Source: Globodera rostochiensis (taxonomy: Eukaryota > Nematoda > Chromadorea > Rhabditida > Heteroderidae). Taken from it: 64,000 bases of DNA. Below are positions 52,660 through 62,567 of this stretch, in pieces. The notes under the pieces are model-generated. The model was not told the origin of the DNA. It ran no database searches and saw only the letters and a program-made list of their open reading frames with translations. Position 1 is the first letter of the stretch; every line of letters starts with the position of its first letter. The stretch covers positions 2,469,501 through 2,533,500 of the forward strand of contig JAEVLN010000001.1 of the NCBI GenBank assembly GCA_018350325.1. The letters are read 5' to 3'. The position numbers were made by a program, and so were the translations under genes.

Positions 52660-55600
52660 TCAGCGTATGCAGCTGTGCAAGTTGAGGCGCGAGCGCACAG
52701 TTTTCAAATTTGATGACTTAGAAAAGACGTGCCAGAACCGAAGCGTTTCATCACCGGCCCCAGTGACAATGGACTCCCCGTCCGGGGACATGGCCTTAAC
52801 GGGGGCAAAATTATTCAATAAAAAGTACAAGTTAATTGACACACCGATATGGGGAATTTGTTTTTTGTTTCCCAATCATTCGAAAGAAAAATAATATTGT
52901 AAAAAAGAAATCAAAATGAACATACCAAGTAGAGAACGCGTGATTGGTGACCAGATAGTTTTGTGATTGGCTGCATGCTCGGGTACTTCCACAGGATCAC
53001 CTGGTTGTACGAGTAGCCGTGGGTTGACACCAACTCCGAGCTGTGTTTCGACCATGCGACATTGCAAACCTTAAAAACATTGGAGGTTCACCGCCAGTCC
53101 TGTACATGGCTTTTACCTGACTGCCCGTCTCGACACATTGCATTGCCTGGCCGGTCATTGTGTTCCAAAAGCGCAATGATCGGTCAGCGGTGCCACCGCC
53201 ACTGACCAAAATGCTCGGGTGATGGGGAGACCTGAAGAGAATAAATTGTACTATAAATGTTGGTTGAAATTTTTGTTCAAGAATCATGGTCATCACTAAC
53301 CAGGCCAACGCCTTGACAGCCGCGTTGTGCTCAGTGTACGTCTGAATGGGCTCCGACCTGCGCAGACTCCACACCAGCAGTTGGTTGTCGTTTCCGCCGG
53401 ATGCCAAGTACTCCTTGTTCGGAGACCATTTCAGGCCACAGACCTGAACATGCAATACAAGGTATTGGTACTATAAAAATTAAGTCTATTCCCCCGAGTT
53501 TTGAACAAACAAACAAAAAAATTAGAGCTTGTGTGAGAGAAGACTAGTGTAAATGTAAAGAAAATGTCCAAAAAAAAACCTCTTGTCGATGTGCATTCAT
53601 TCGCTTCTCCGACCGTTGGATGTCGCGCAGGTCGCGGTGCAAAATGAAGCGATCACGCGAGCCCGAGCAAATGGCATTTTCATTCCATGCCAAGCAACCG
53701 ATGCGCATTTCGTGGATCTTCAGATTGTGCAGCATTTTCTGCGCATGCGTGTCCCAAATCTGCACAACGGGCGTGAATAAATTATTTTAAGCAAAAAAAA
53801 AGAAAAAAGGTTTCTGTTTTTACCTGCAAAAATCCCTTTTGTGTGCCAACAGCGAGCAGGTCGCCCCGCTCCGACCAATGCACCGACGTCACCGATTCGC
53901 TGGTCTCCGAGCTCAGGTCGCACAGCTTCACCACTTGGCTGTTGCAAGCGCTCCACAAATAAACGCACGTGTTCAGGCCAACCGAAAGCATATTTTGGGA
54001 GGACCAATCGACCTAAAAAACAAAACAAAATATTCATTAATGGGAAGAGGGCAAGGGCGTAGCCAGGGGGGGGGGGCTGAGGGGGCTGCGGCCCCCCCCC
54101 CCCCCCCCCCGAAATGAAATTTGCGAAAAAAAAATCCATAGGGGGACACTATTGTTTTGCAAATTTGGTCATTTATTTGACCAATTTTCTTTACAAATCG
54201 CTTTTAAAATCGTCAAAATTTTTCCCGGCGGCGCCTATCGGCACCGCCGGGCTCTCCCGTTCTAAAAATGTTTTAAAAAATTACCACATTTTTTAAATTT
54301 TTGGTGCAAATCTCTTAACAAATTGAGTCAAAAATTCAAAAATTTTTCTCGGCGGCGCCTATCGGCACCGCCTCCCCCCCCCCAAAAAATTGCTTAAGAA
54401 AAATGCAATAAAACCCAAAATTACACCCCTAAAAATCCAACTTTTTGGGGTAAAAATTCTTTAAGAAAAAAAAATGCAATAAAACCCAAAAATGCACCCC
54501 TAAAAATCCAACTTTTTGGGGTAAAAATTCTTTAAGAAAAATGCAATAAAACCCAAAAATGCACCCCTAAAAATCGATTTTTTTTTTCTTGACTCAGCCC
54601 CCCCTGAAAAAAAATCCTGGCTACGCCCTTGGAAGAGGGGCAAAACAAGAGGCACAAAAAAGAGAAAACATTACCAAGTTCAGGTAGAAGTCGTCCTGCA
54701 GCTCGGGTGCGTCCAAAACCTTAAACACACACACACTTATACACTTCATCTGAGTGGAAAATGAATGGTATGTCCAAAATTTAAATTGTTTCCTGGAGGT
54801 GTCAAGCTTGAAAATGTTGGGTGAGGTTAAAGAAAAGCTCACAGAATCTAACAATATTTTGATATTCTCTCTCATTCTAAATCGAACCCTAAATGAATCC
54901 AATCACAATTTGTTTCTCATTCCTATTTGATCAAAAAAAAGGTGACTTGCCTTGTACGGATTCTTCGGCACTTTCCTCTGCGGCTTTCTCGGCGATTTTA
55001 GCAGACGTTGACTGTCTAAAAAACGAAGCAACAAAAATTTAAATGCCAAATGAACACTCACCGGCCGAGAGTGGACTTGTCGAGAAGAGCGTCGACGTGC
55101 AAGTGGACGGGTCGACAAACGACGGCGCTTTGTGGGCAAATTTGAACAGAGAATGGTGACTGTGCCTCTGCAGCATTTGCACGCCGTCGGTGCTATCGCA
55201 GTCACTCTAAAAGGCCAAAATGTTTGTTTTTTTGTTGCTAAAACTAGTTTTATAAAACGTGAAAATTTACTTGAAAAAGCAACTGCAAAATTTTGATGAT
55301 TAGCGCACAAGAAATAACCTTTGATTTTGGTTTTCAAACAATTTCATGAAAATTTCGAAGTTTCGACGCCTAGCATGCTTTTTATTGCAAAAAAAAAATT
55401 TGTTTATAAAATTAAGATACTCTACAAATGATCCCAAAGCCTTTCACTGCCTTCGACTCCCCCCCCCCCCCGCACAGACCCGAACATCGATGATTGTCTG
55501 TTTGAGCAGCTCGTTGGTGAGCAGTGCCCGGTGTGTGATGCTGTCGTGACTGATCTCCTCACTTTGTATCACCGCGGCGTTCGAGGCGGTGGACGATGTC

Positions 55601-56646
55601 GGAGAAGCGTTTGTGTTGCCGTTGTTTCCGGACGAAGACGACGATGCGGCCATCGAACCGACACCGCCATTGTTGTTGTTGTTGTTGCCGCCATTGTTCT
55701 GCTGGTGATGATGCGAATGAGTGGAACTGGGCGAGGATGACGGAATGGTGGACGTCTGCTAAATTTTGCAAAAAACGGATTTATTAAAAAATATTAGAAA
55801 ATTACTACAGAAACCGGCCTTCTTCGCCTCCCCCCCCCCCCAAAGTGTAATTTCTTCAAAATTGCTGTTCGGTACGAAAGATTACCGGTTCAGGGGGGCA
55901 TCAGCAAAAGATAAAGCCGCCGATTTATCAACGCTCCCATCTCAGAATAACAAAATTGTCTCGTCAGCAATTAAGCTCCCCCCCCCCCTATTCGTCTTCA
56001 TCTCTTTGGAATGTGTTCTTTTACTAAAACATTTGAAGAAATTTGTTTGTTTTTTTGTGTCTCCGTCCGACTGCAAGGTCATAGGTACCAGAGCGTTTCG
56101 GCGGAGGAACCAGACGAAAAAAAAAGTGCCCTGTTTGGTCTCCTAAAAGGAGCTCAGAAGTTTACCTGCTGATGACTATCAGAGTTGGTCTGCTGATGCT
56201 GATGTCCAGGTGTGGATGCGTTGTTATTGTTGTTGTTGTAGCCGAACAGTCGACGGACGGGCGTGCTGTTGGACGCGTCCACCAGCGGTGACTTTGAAAT
56301 TGACGCGTACTTCACCGCCCAGTCGTGCTCACTTTCACGCACCGGAATGTATCGGTCGCCTCCGTCCGGCCTGTACTTTGTCGGTGTTGTCTGAGGAGAA
56401 CCCCTCTGCATTAAAAGGCATTCGTAATCGGGCAACGGGTAGGACTTTTATCCAAAAAATACACACAGAAAACGTAAAAATGTTTAAAAAAACTCCGTTT
56501 CCCCAGAATTTTGGAATCTGATGCTTAATTCTTCACAATTTTGTGCTAAATGGGGCAATTACCGGCGTCAAAAACTTCTGCGGCGACGGAGGCGGTCTCT
56601 GAAAGTATGCGCGCAAGTGCTCATCACTGTTGTTGTTGTTGTTCAT
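52660..56646 (-). CDS. fzr-1: Fizzy-related / CDH1, WD40 activator of APC/C
   Basis: Activates the anaphase-promoting complex in late mitosis and G1. First exon 56564-56646 reads MNNNNNSDEHLRAYFQRPPP and joins in phase to PDYECLLMQRGSPQ. It continues with the C-box GDRYIPVR (near 56350), ALLTNELLKQ (near 55520), LLKSPRKPQRKVPKNPYK (near 54970) and VLDAPELQDDFYLNLVDWSS. The WD40 blades follow: NTCVYLWSACNSQVVKLCDL, GDLLAVGTQKGFLQIWD, CSGSRDRFILHRDLRD, CGLKWSPNKEYLASGGNDNQ, VSGGGTADRSLRFWNTMTGQ, LVSTHGYSYNQVILWKYPSM and DGESIVTGAGDETLRFW. It ends in IR, the APC/C-binding tail, at stop 52660. The tail and the C-box region favour FZR1 over CDC20. The intron before the VDWSS exon carries a 580-bp MITE. 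Poly-Asn/Ser stretches lie in the N-terminal third. Confidence 0.94.
54052..54631. mobile_element. 580-bp hAT-type MITE in an fzr-1 intron
   Basis: 16-bp perfect inverted termini CAAGGGCGTAGCCAGG ... CCTGGCTACGCCCTTG, flanked by perfect 8-bp direct repeats GAAGAGGG (54044-54051 and 54632-54639). Inside are an 18-base C run, two CGGCGGCGCCTATCGGCACCG blocks (about 54222 and 54350), and three copies of a ~67-bp unit containing AATCCAACTTTTTGGGGTAA (about 54405-54590). No transposase reading is present, so it is non-autonomous. Confidence 0.92.
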
Positions 56647-57811
56647 CCCAGTGTGTCAAATGTGAATTTTAAAATTTTTCATCAACCTGAAAATGGGAGA
56701 ATTTTACATGGAGACAGTGTGGGGGAGGGCATTTATAGCGCTAAATTAATAAATTTCGGATGGCGGGGGACTGCCCTAATTAGCGTAGCCATCGCCCCCA
56801 AATGTCCTTGAGCATCGATTTGTCAGTCTGTGTTATCTTGGTATTTTCGCAATGGAGAATGTTATAATTGATTGATGGACTTCCAAACAGTTTCAACCGG
56901 GGAATTCTCCCCGCGGGGGGGGGGGGAGAGAAAGGGCAATAAAATGCATCATTTGACTCGAGGTCATATCGTAACGCGGCGATTATGTGGTTGGCTATCA
57001 AAATGACGACGACATTATTAATTTATACACGCGGGAAATGGGCGGCTCAGCAGAGTTGGGAAGGAAAGGTCAGTCCAACAATCTATCGGAACACCCAAAC
57101 TTGTCAGGCAAGAAAACGCGTCCAAGTCTAACTATCTATTTTTTTATGTAAAAGATCTTTTGAAATTGTTTAACAACAAAAAAATTTGCATAAAAATCCC
57201 CGCGAAAAAATCTAAAAGCTTGCAAATAACGCACAAAACACGCTGTAAAAAGCAACTTCAGCCCAACCCCCCAACTAGCTTAACTAGCGTAGGATAAAGC
57301 ACAATGGAAAGTGGCTATGCTTTTCATTCATCCCGTTCCCGTAGAAACGTTGAAACGATCAATAAGTGCGTGGTGGTAGGCAAAAAGGCTTAACGCACTT
57401 CGTCGGCGAGCATTTGAGAGAAGCGAAATAGTTTGTACTATTGAGAGAGAACAAAAAAAGAAAAAAAGCAATCGATATTTTAAAGGAAAGCGTTTCAATA
57501 ATTTCCCCTCCATTAAAAAAGTCATAAGCCCCGTCGGGTGTAAAAGTAACTGGAGAGTTTTTGTGAGCAAATGTTCTTTTTAGGCCTCTGGGGTGTTTTT
57601 ATTGTTTGTGTTCGAGGCCAATTGAATTCCTTCCTCCTTCCTTATCTTTTTTTTTGGTAAAGCTGACGGTTTCAAATCAAAATTTCTGTTTACCATTTCC
57701 GGAAAGTGAAGGTGTCGAATTTTTGTTTGGAATTTATTTATTTTAATAATGTTTAATCAGTTTAGTATTTGAATATTAATTGTTTTAATATTTTCTCATC
57801 CTTCAAGGCTT
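56647..57811. other. Intergenic region between divergent fzr-1 and NECAP genes
   Basis: About 1.16 kb containing both promoters. AT-rich with one G-run (56916-56928). Short open readings on both strands show no recognisable protein. No repeats with clear termini were found. Confidence 0.45.
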
Positions 57812-58751
57812 ATGGCCGATGTAAGCACTTACGAGCTTGTTTTGTTAGTTAAGCCAGAAGTGTTTATATACAGAATTCCTCCACTGACCGGCAACAAGGG
57901 CTATAAGTTCGTTTTCAAAAAGATTTTTCGCCTAACTTTTTTTTTTTGGTTAAAGAGCGTCAGATTGGAAATTGGACAGTCCCGACTGGACGGGCAGGCT
58001 CAGACTCATTTCCACTAGCAACAAACTCGAGATTCGACTTGAGGACAAAAATTCAGGTTTGTTAATAATTTATCAAAAATGGAGTTATTATAAAAACATT
58101 GTATTTGTCATTCATTCTATTTTTAAATACGCTTAAATTTTGAGATTTTATTGAGTTTGTTTAAGGCGAACTGTATGCGAAAGCGCCAGTTGGACAGCTG
58201 AACTCTGTCGACTATGAGCCGGTCACCGATTCGTCCCGCTATTTTGTCGTCCGGCTTCGCAATGACAATGGCAAGACGGCGTTTGTTGGCCTTGGCTTTG
58301 CCGACCGGGCCGACTCGTTTGATTTGAATGTGGCGATCCAGGACCACTTCAAAACAATAAAAAAGTGCGACGAGTCAATGGGGGAAGAGCTGCAGAACGA
58401 GCCCAAGCTGGACTTGAGCTTCAAGGAGGGCCAGACCATAACTGTCAACATCGGAGTCAGTCTTTAGATGCTTAATCCAAAAGGAAAAACCAATGTTTGC
58501 TCTTTAAAAAAGTCCAGTTTTTCAAAATCACTTGGTTCTGAGCCCGGACTCTAAAAAGCGGGGAGCCGGTCTGGTCAGATCTTTCACAAAAATGTAGCCC
58601 AATTTTTATTGATTTATTTGAATTTCAGAAGAAAACGATCACCTCAAACAACGCTGTCCCCAACCATCGGACAACGCACGGCAACAACATCGACGCGCCC
58701 GTGCCATTTTTGCCTCCGCCACCCGCATCGGGGAACAAAATTCGGAAATGA
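57812..58751 (+). CDS. NECAP-like adaptin-ear-binding coat-associated protein
   Basis: NECAP proteins bind AP-2 and act in clathrin-mediated endocytosis. Exons: 57812 to about 57910 ([20 protein letters not shown], then [12 protein letters not shown]); about 57957-58055 ([28 protein letters not shown]); about 58167-58455 ([58 protein letters not shown]); and a final exon from 58629 with a proline-rich tail ([14 protein letters not shown]). The PH-like NECAP domain is complete and in order, including the invariant [14 protein letters not shown] and SFKEGQTI segments. The C-terminal tail is short. The E2 gene begins 384 bp downstream on the same strand. Confidence 0.93.
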
Positions 58752-59134
58752 CGGGCCACAACATCGTTGATACGCTGTGATTTGCACAATTTTAATAGCA
58801 TAATTTTCAGCTCGTATTGAGGCAGGGATTTTATAATGAGCATTTTGGACAATTTTCTAACAAATTTTTTAAAATCTCTTGGCTCGCGCGCGAGTATGGC
58901 GAGTATTTTAATTTTATGTCATTCATTATTATTTTTTTTTTTTTGCCTATTTTTTGTTTTGTTTTGTTTTCACAAATTATTGTGTGATGGAATGGGAGGC
59001 GAAGTGAATGGAAAGAAAAGAATTAATTGGTTGATGAAAGCCACAAAATGTGTTTCTTTCAAATTATATTTTCATTTTGTTTTTACAACCAATTTGAGTT
59101 AAGGTTAGGTGTTTTGATATTAATTGTAAGAAGA
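58752..59134. other. Spacer between NECAP and UBE2J2-like genes
   Basis: 383 bp, T-rich with a polypyrimidine run (58928-58945). The distance and shared strand would fit an operon, with trans-splicing upstream of the E2 ATG at 59135. No gene was seen. Confidence 0.4.
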
Positions 59135-60438
59135 ATGGGCGGTGCAACAATCACAGCAGTGACAAGGCTGAAGAAGGACTACCAGAAGCTGATCAGAGAC
59201 CCGGTGCCGTACGCAATTGCTGCGCCGTTGCCATCCAACATTTTGGAATGGTTCGTGCTGCACGTCACAAATTGGCATTTTATTTGTTAATTGTCCAATT
59301 TTTTAGGCATTACGTTGTCACCGGTGCTCCGGAGACGCCATACGAGGGTGCGGTGATTTTGGGCTGCAAATTGATTGGCATTAGTCTTAAAAAGGGCGTG
59401 AAATCGGGGGGGGGGGGGATTTGGAAATTAAGGAAATCGGGTTCCGAATTATTATATTATATTTGGCATTTATTCAGGTGGATACTACCACGGAAAACTG
59501 ATTTTTCCGCAGGACTTTCCATTTCGGCCGCCGTCCATATGTAAAGTTTTAACAAAATGCAAATATTTAGAGACATAAATAATCCATTCTGTTCACAGAC
59601 ATGATCACCCCGAGCGGCCGCTTCCAAACGAACACCAGACTGTGCCTTTCCATTTCTGATTTTCATCCGGTAGGCAGAGCCGTAGCTAGAAACAAAAATT
59701 TTCGGGGGATAGTTCCCCCCCCCCCTTTAATATGGGCCTGTCGGTGGTTTTTGCTAAAAGTTTCGAATGCCCTTTTGAGTTCTATTGAATTTTTTGCAGG
59801 ACACATGGAATCCGTCCTGGTCCGTCTCCACCATAATCATGGGTCTGATCTCATTCATGAACGAGAACTCTCCGACTCTGGGCTCTCTGGTCACTTCTGA
59901 TGGGGAGAAACGCGCGTTAGCCAAGTAAATTTATTGAATCAAATCAAAGCTACATTTTTGCATCCAAATTTGTTGTTTGTTTGTTATTGGATTTGGCGTT
60001 TTACTATAAAAATTTTGTTTCCATTTTTTATACCATTTCAGACGTTCTCGGGAGTTCAACTTGAAGAGCGCTCAGTTTTGCGATCTGTTCGAGGAGCTTT
60101 CCGACCTAATTCGGGCCGATTTGGAGACGGAGAGGGCCGCGTTGGGCAATGCCAAGGGCCGTTTTGTCGCAGATTCGATGACGAACAAGTGAGTGGGGGA
60201 GGGGGGGGGGGCTGTATTTGGGCTTGACCCGGAAATAAATAAATTAATGTTTTTCCTCAAAATTCAGAAACTCTCCAAAAGACTCCTCTTCCTCCCTGAC
60301 GGCCAATTTGTTAATGGTTAGTTCTTTTTTTTGGGATTTTTTTGTTTGTTTGTTTCTAAAGTGTCCATTTGTCAGATCACGGGCGTTGTCATTCTCTTCT
60401 TCGCTGTTCGTTATGTCATTCTTAATGCGACCGTCTGA
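59135..60438 (+). CDS. UBE2J2/UBC6-type ubiquitin-conjugating enzyme, ER tail-anchored
   Basis: E2 enzyme of ER-associated degradation. Reading: MGGATITAVTRLKKDYQKLI, then DPVPYAIAAPLPSNILEWHY across the first intron, VVTGAPETPYEGG, YYHGKLIFPQDFPFRPPSI and MITPSGRFQTNTRLCLSISD. The Cys in RLCLSISDFHP is the predicted active site, followed by DTWNPSWSVSTIIMGLISFM. This is the UBC6 pattern, which lacks the HPN motif of most E2s. The last exons encode LMITGVVILFFAVRYVIL, a C-terminal membrane anchor, ending NATV at 60438. Two introns contain G or C runs (59408-59418, 59717-59728). The 59700 intron also carries GAGCCGTAGCTAG, which resembles a decayed hAT-MITE end. Confidence 0.93.
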
Positions 60439-60848
60439 TCAAAAAAATAAATGAAAATATGTAAAAATTTCGATCATAAAAATTTTACGTGTTTTTGTTA
60501 GCTCACAAAATATCAATTTTTGCTGTATTTTTTCTGTGCTTTTACCGTATTTTGTCTATGCATTTTATAGACTCACGAAAAAATGATCCAAAATTGCGCA
60601 ATTTGACGCAAAATCCCCACCCCCCCCCCCCCTACTATTTCTAATTTCAAAATGCAGTAAATGCTTTCAGTTTAAACGCCGGGATGGGTCCAAAAAATCA
60701 AAAAGGGACGTGAGAGAGTTGATTTCAAAAATTGTTGTAAGAAATAACGCGCATTTACCACGTACATTTTCTTATACAACCAACGATAACATAATATGGC
60801 ACAATTATATGGATCGAATACGTCAATATCGATTAAGCCGATCAATTA
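60439..60848. other. Spacer between convergent UBE2J2-like and F-box-like copy 2 genes
   Basis: About 410 bp with the E2 3' UTR (AATAAA near 60446), a C-run near 60618-60632 and, from about 60757, the start of the duplicated block. No gene was seen. Confidence 0.5.
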
Positions 60849-62163
60849 TCAAAGCTCAAAGGTGATCCAATTCTTCTGTTGAGTTTCATCCACCGCTTCC
60901 TTCTTCCACTCGGTCCATTGCTTCTCATCTCGCACAATCGGTCCCCGCTCCATCAGCCACACATGATCGTCCTGACGTCGAAATGCCAAACGCTCCCAAG
61001 TTTGTTCGTTCTTCAGATCAAATGGCACATAGTCAGCAGGCTCGTCTTCATCGCCAGCAGGAGCGAATTCATCATTAAGAACAATGATGTAATTGACAGC
61101 GGTGGAGGCGTTGAGAAAAGTCTAAAATGACAAATTTTACCAATGAAATGAGGCATAAACGGAAAAAGGGACCTCTCTGAATCCGTTCAACACCGTGTCG
61201 TGTAGAATCGGTCCATAATACAGAAACGCCTTCGGAAGGCCGTCTTCTCGCGGCGTGTGAATCCATTTGGTCATTGCTTGGCCACCAGAAGCTTCACGAC
61301 GATCATCGGCCGGAAATTCGGGCGTTAGAAAATCACAAAAATAGATCGATCGAAGTTTGGCACAGTCACGGAGAACGGTGGGCGAGATGCGACCTCGCAG
61401 TTCATGGAGACCATCATCCGTCGACAATTGCATTCCGTTGATGTTGGACGACAGCAGAGGCCAAATTTCTCGCACAAAGATGTCCAAACTTCGGTGTTCG
61501 TGGTCCACCATTTCAATTTGCAAAGTGATGCCCGCGTTGAAGAGACGCCGAATGCGACGGAGAAAAGCGATGACAGTGTGGTCGATGTATCTTAAAGTAT
61601 TGTTTTTGAAATGATTGTTTTTTAATTTTGAACTAACTTACTCTATCAGAATGTGATTGAAGCCGATCAATTTGGCGGGCGGCGGTCCTTGTGGGATGGG
61701 CAAATGTTCGATGCTGCCGTTGTCGATGTTCCTTTTGACAATTCGTGCGCCAGTGCCATCCTCCGAACGTTGAACATCCAAAATCCCAAGTGTCCATTTG
61801 CTCGTCTTGAAGTGCATGTCCACCAGCGCATCGAAACGATCGGAGAGCAGCGCCATGACAAATGCGAGTTCGGCCGGTCCAAGGGACGGAAAAATGCTCA
61901 GCCAAACGTCGTCGCACACTTTGCTAAAAATAGAAAATGAATTCTTAAATTTGATAAAAAATCAAACAAAAAAAACTCACAGTTCTCCATTGCGTCGCTG
62001 TTGCGGGTTGTCAGACATCTTTGAGAATAAAATGCGGGAAAAAGTGCATTTGAGTGAAAATTGCCCGTATTTATACGCAACGCCAAAGGAAATATTTACT
62101 CGACGACTCCCTGACACGCCAAAACGCGCCAAATTCAAACGCGCTCCAAAACAAACAAAATTC
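60757..62163 (-). repeat. Segmental duplication, copy 2 (of 28576-29965)
   Basis: Same orientation and gene content as copy 1. Identity is high in the flanks and exons, with small insertions (for example the CTCGTCTTCATCGCCAGCAG insert near 61041) and substitutions. It ends near 62160, after CAAAACAAACAAAATTCA. Confidence 0.85.
60849..62018 (-). CDS. F-box-like multigene-family protein, copy 2
   Basis: Exons 61981-62018, 61642-61923, 61173-61590 and 60849-61121. Introns sit at the same places and phases as in copy 1. Starts MSDNPQQRRNGEL; conserved blocks include DDVWLSIFPSLGPAELAFVM, LLSDRFDALVDMHF, AKLIGFNHILIE, YIDHTVIAFLRRIRRLF and TPEFPADDRREASGGQAMTK. It has a few extra residues (GDEDEPAD) before YVPFDLKNEQT and a different C-terminus (QQKNWITFEL). 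Both copies are intact, so neither looks like a pseudogene. As for copy 1, the F-box call rests on resemblance to a family known from cyst-nematode annotations; biochemical function is unknown. Confidence 0.65.
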
Positions 62164-62567
62164 ACGGGGCGGATATTTCACTGGCAGCAAATTTTAAAAG
62201 TCTATAACTTTTTTTAACCTCATCCAAATCAAACAAACAAGATGCCATTCGAAAGCTCTAAATGAGAAGAATCATTTTTGAAAAAAAACCAAGCGGTTTA
62301 ATTCGTTTTTAAAAAGTTTTATGCGTAAAAAATACTCAAAATTGGAGGTTTTTCATAGTTTTATTGCATAACTGTTTCACGAATTCTCTAATTGTTTAGC
62401 TTTTAAAAGCTTTCGAGTGGCACTTGTTTTTTTGATTAGTTGAGTTTTAAAAAGGTTCAAAACTGATAGCACTGAAGTGATGTAAACTCCAAAATTCAAC
62501 ATCAAAAAAAGTTCGATTATCCAATATATGTATAAATTTCATCATTTAGTTGGACAAATTGTTTGAA
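62019..62567. other. Intergenic region between F-box-like copy 2 and the galactosyltransferase gene (divergent)
   Basis: About 550 bp. The first 145 bp belong to the duplicated promoter; the remainder is AT-rich with no recognisable gene. Confidence 0.45.
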
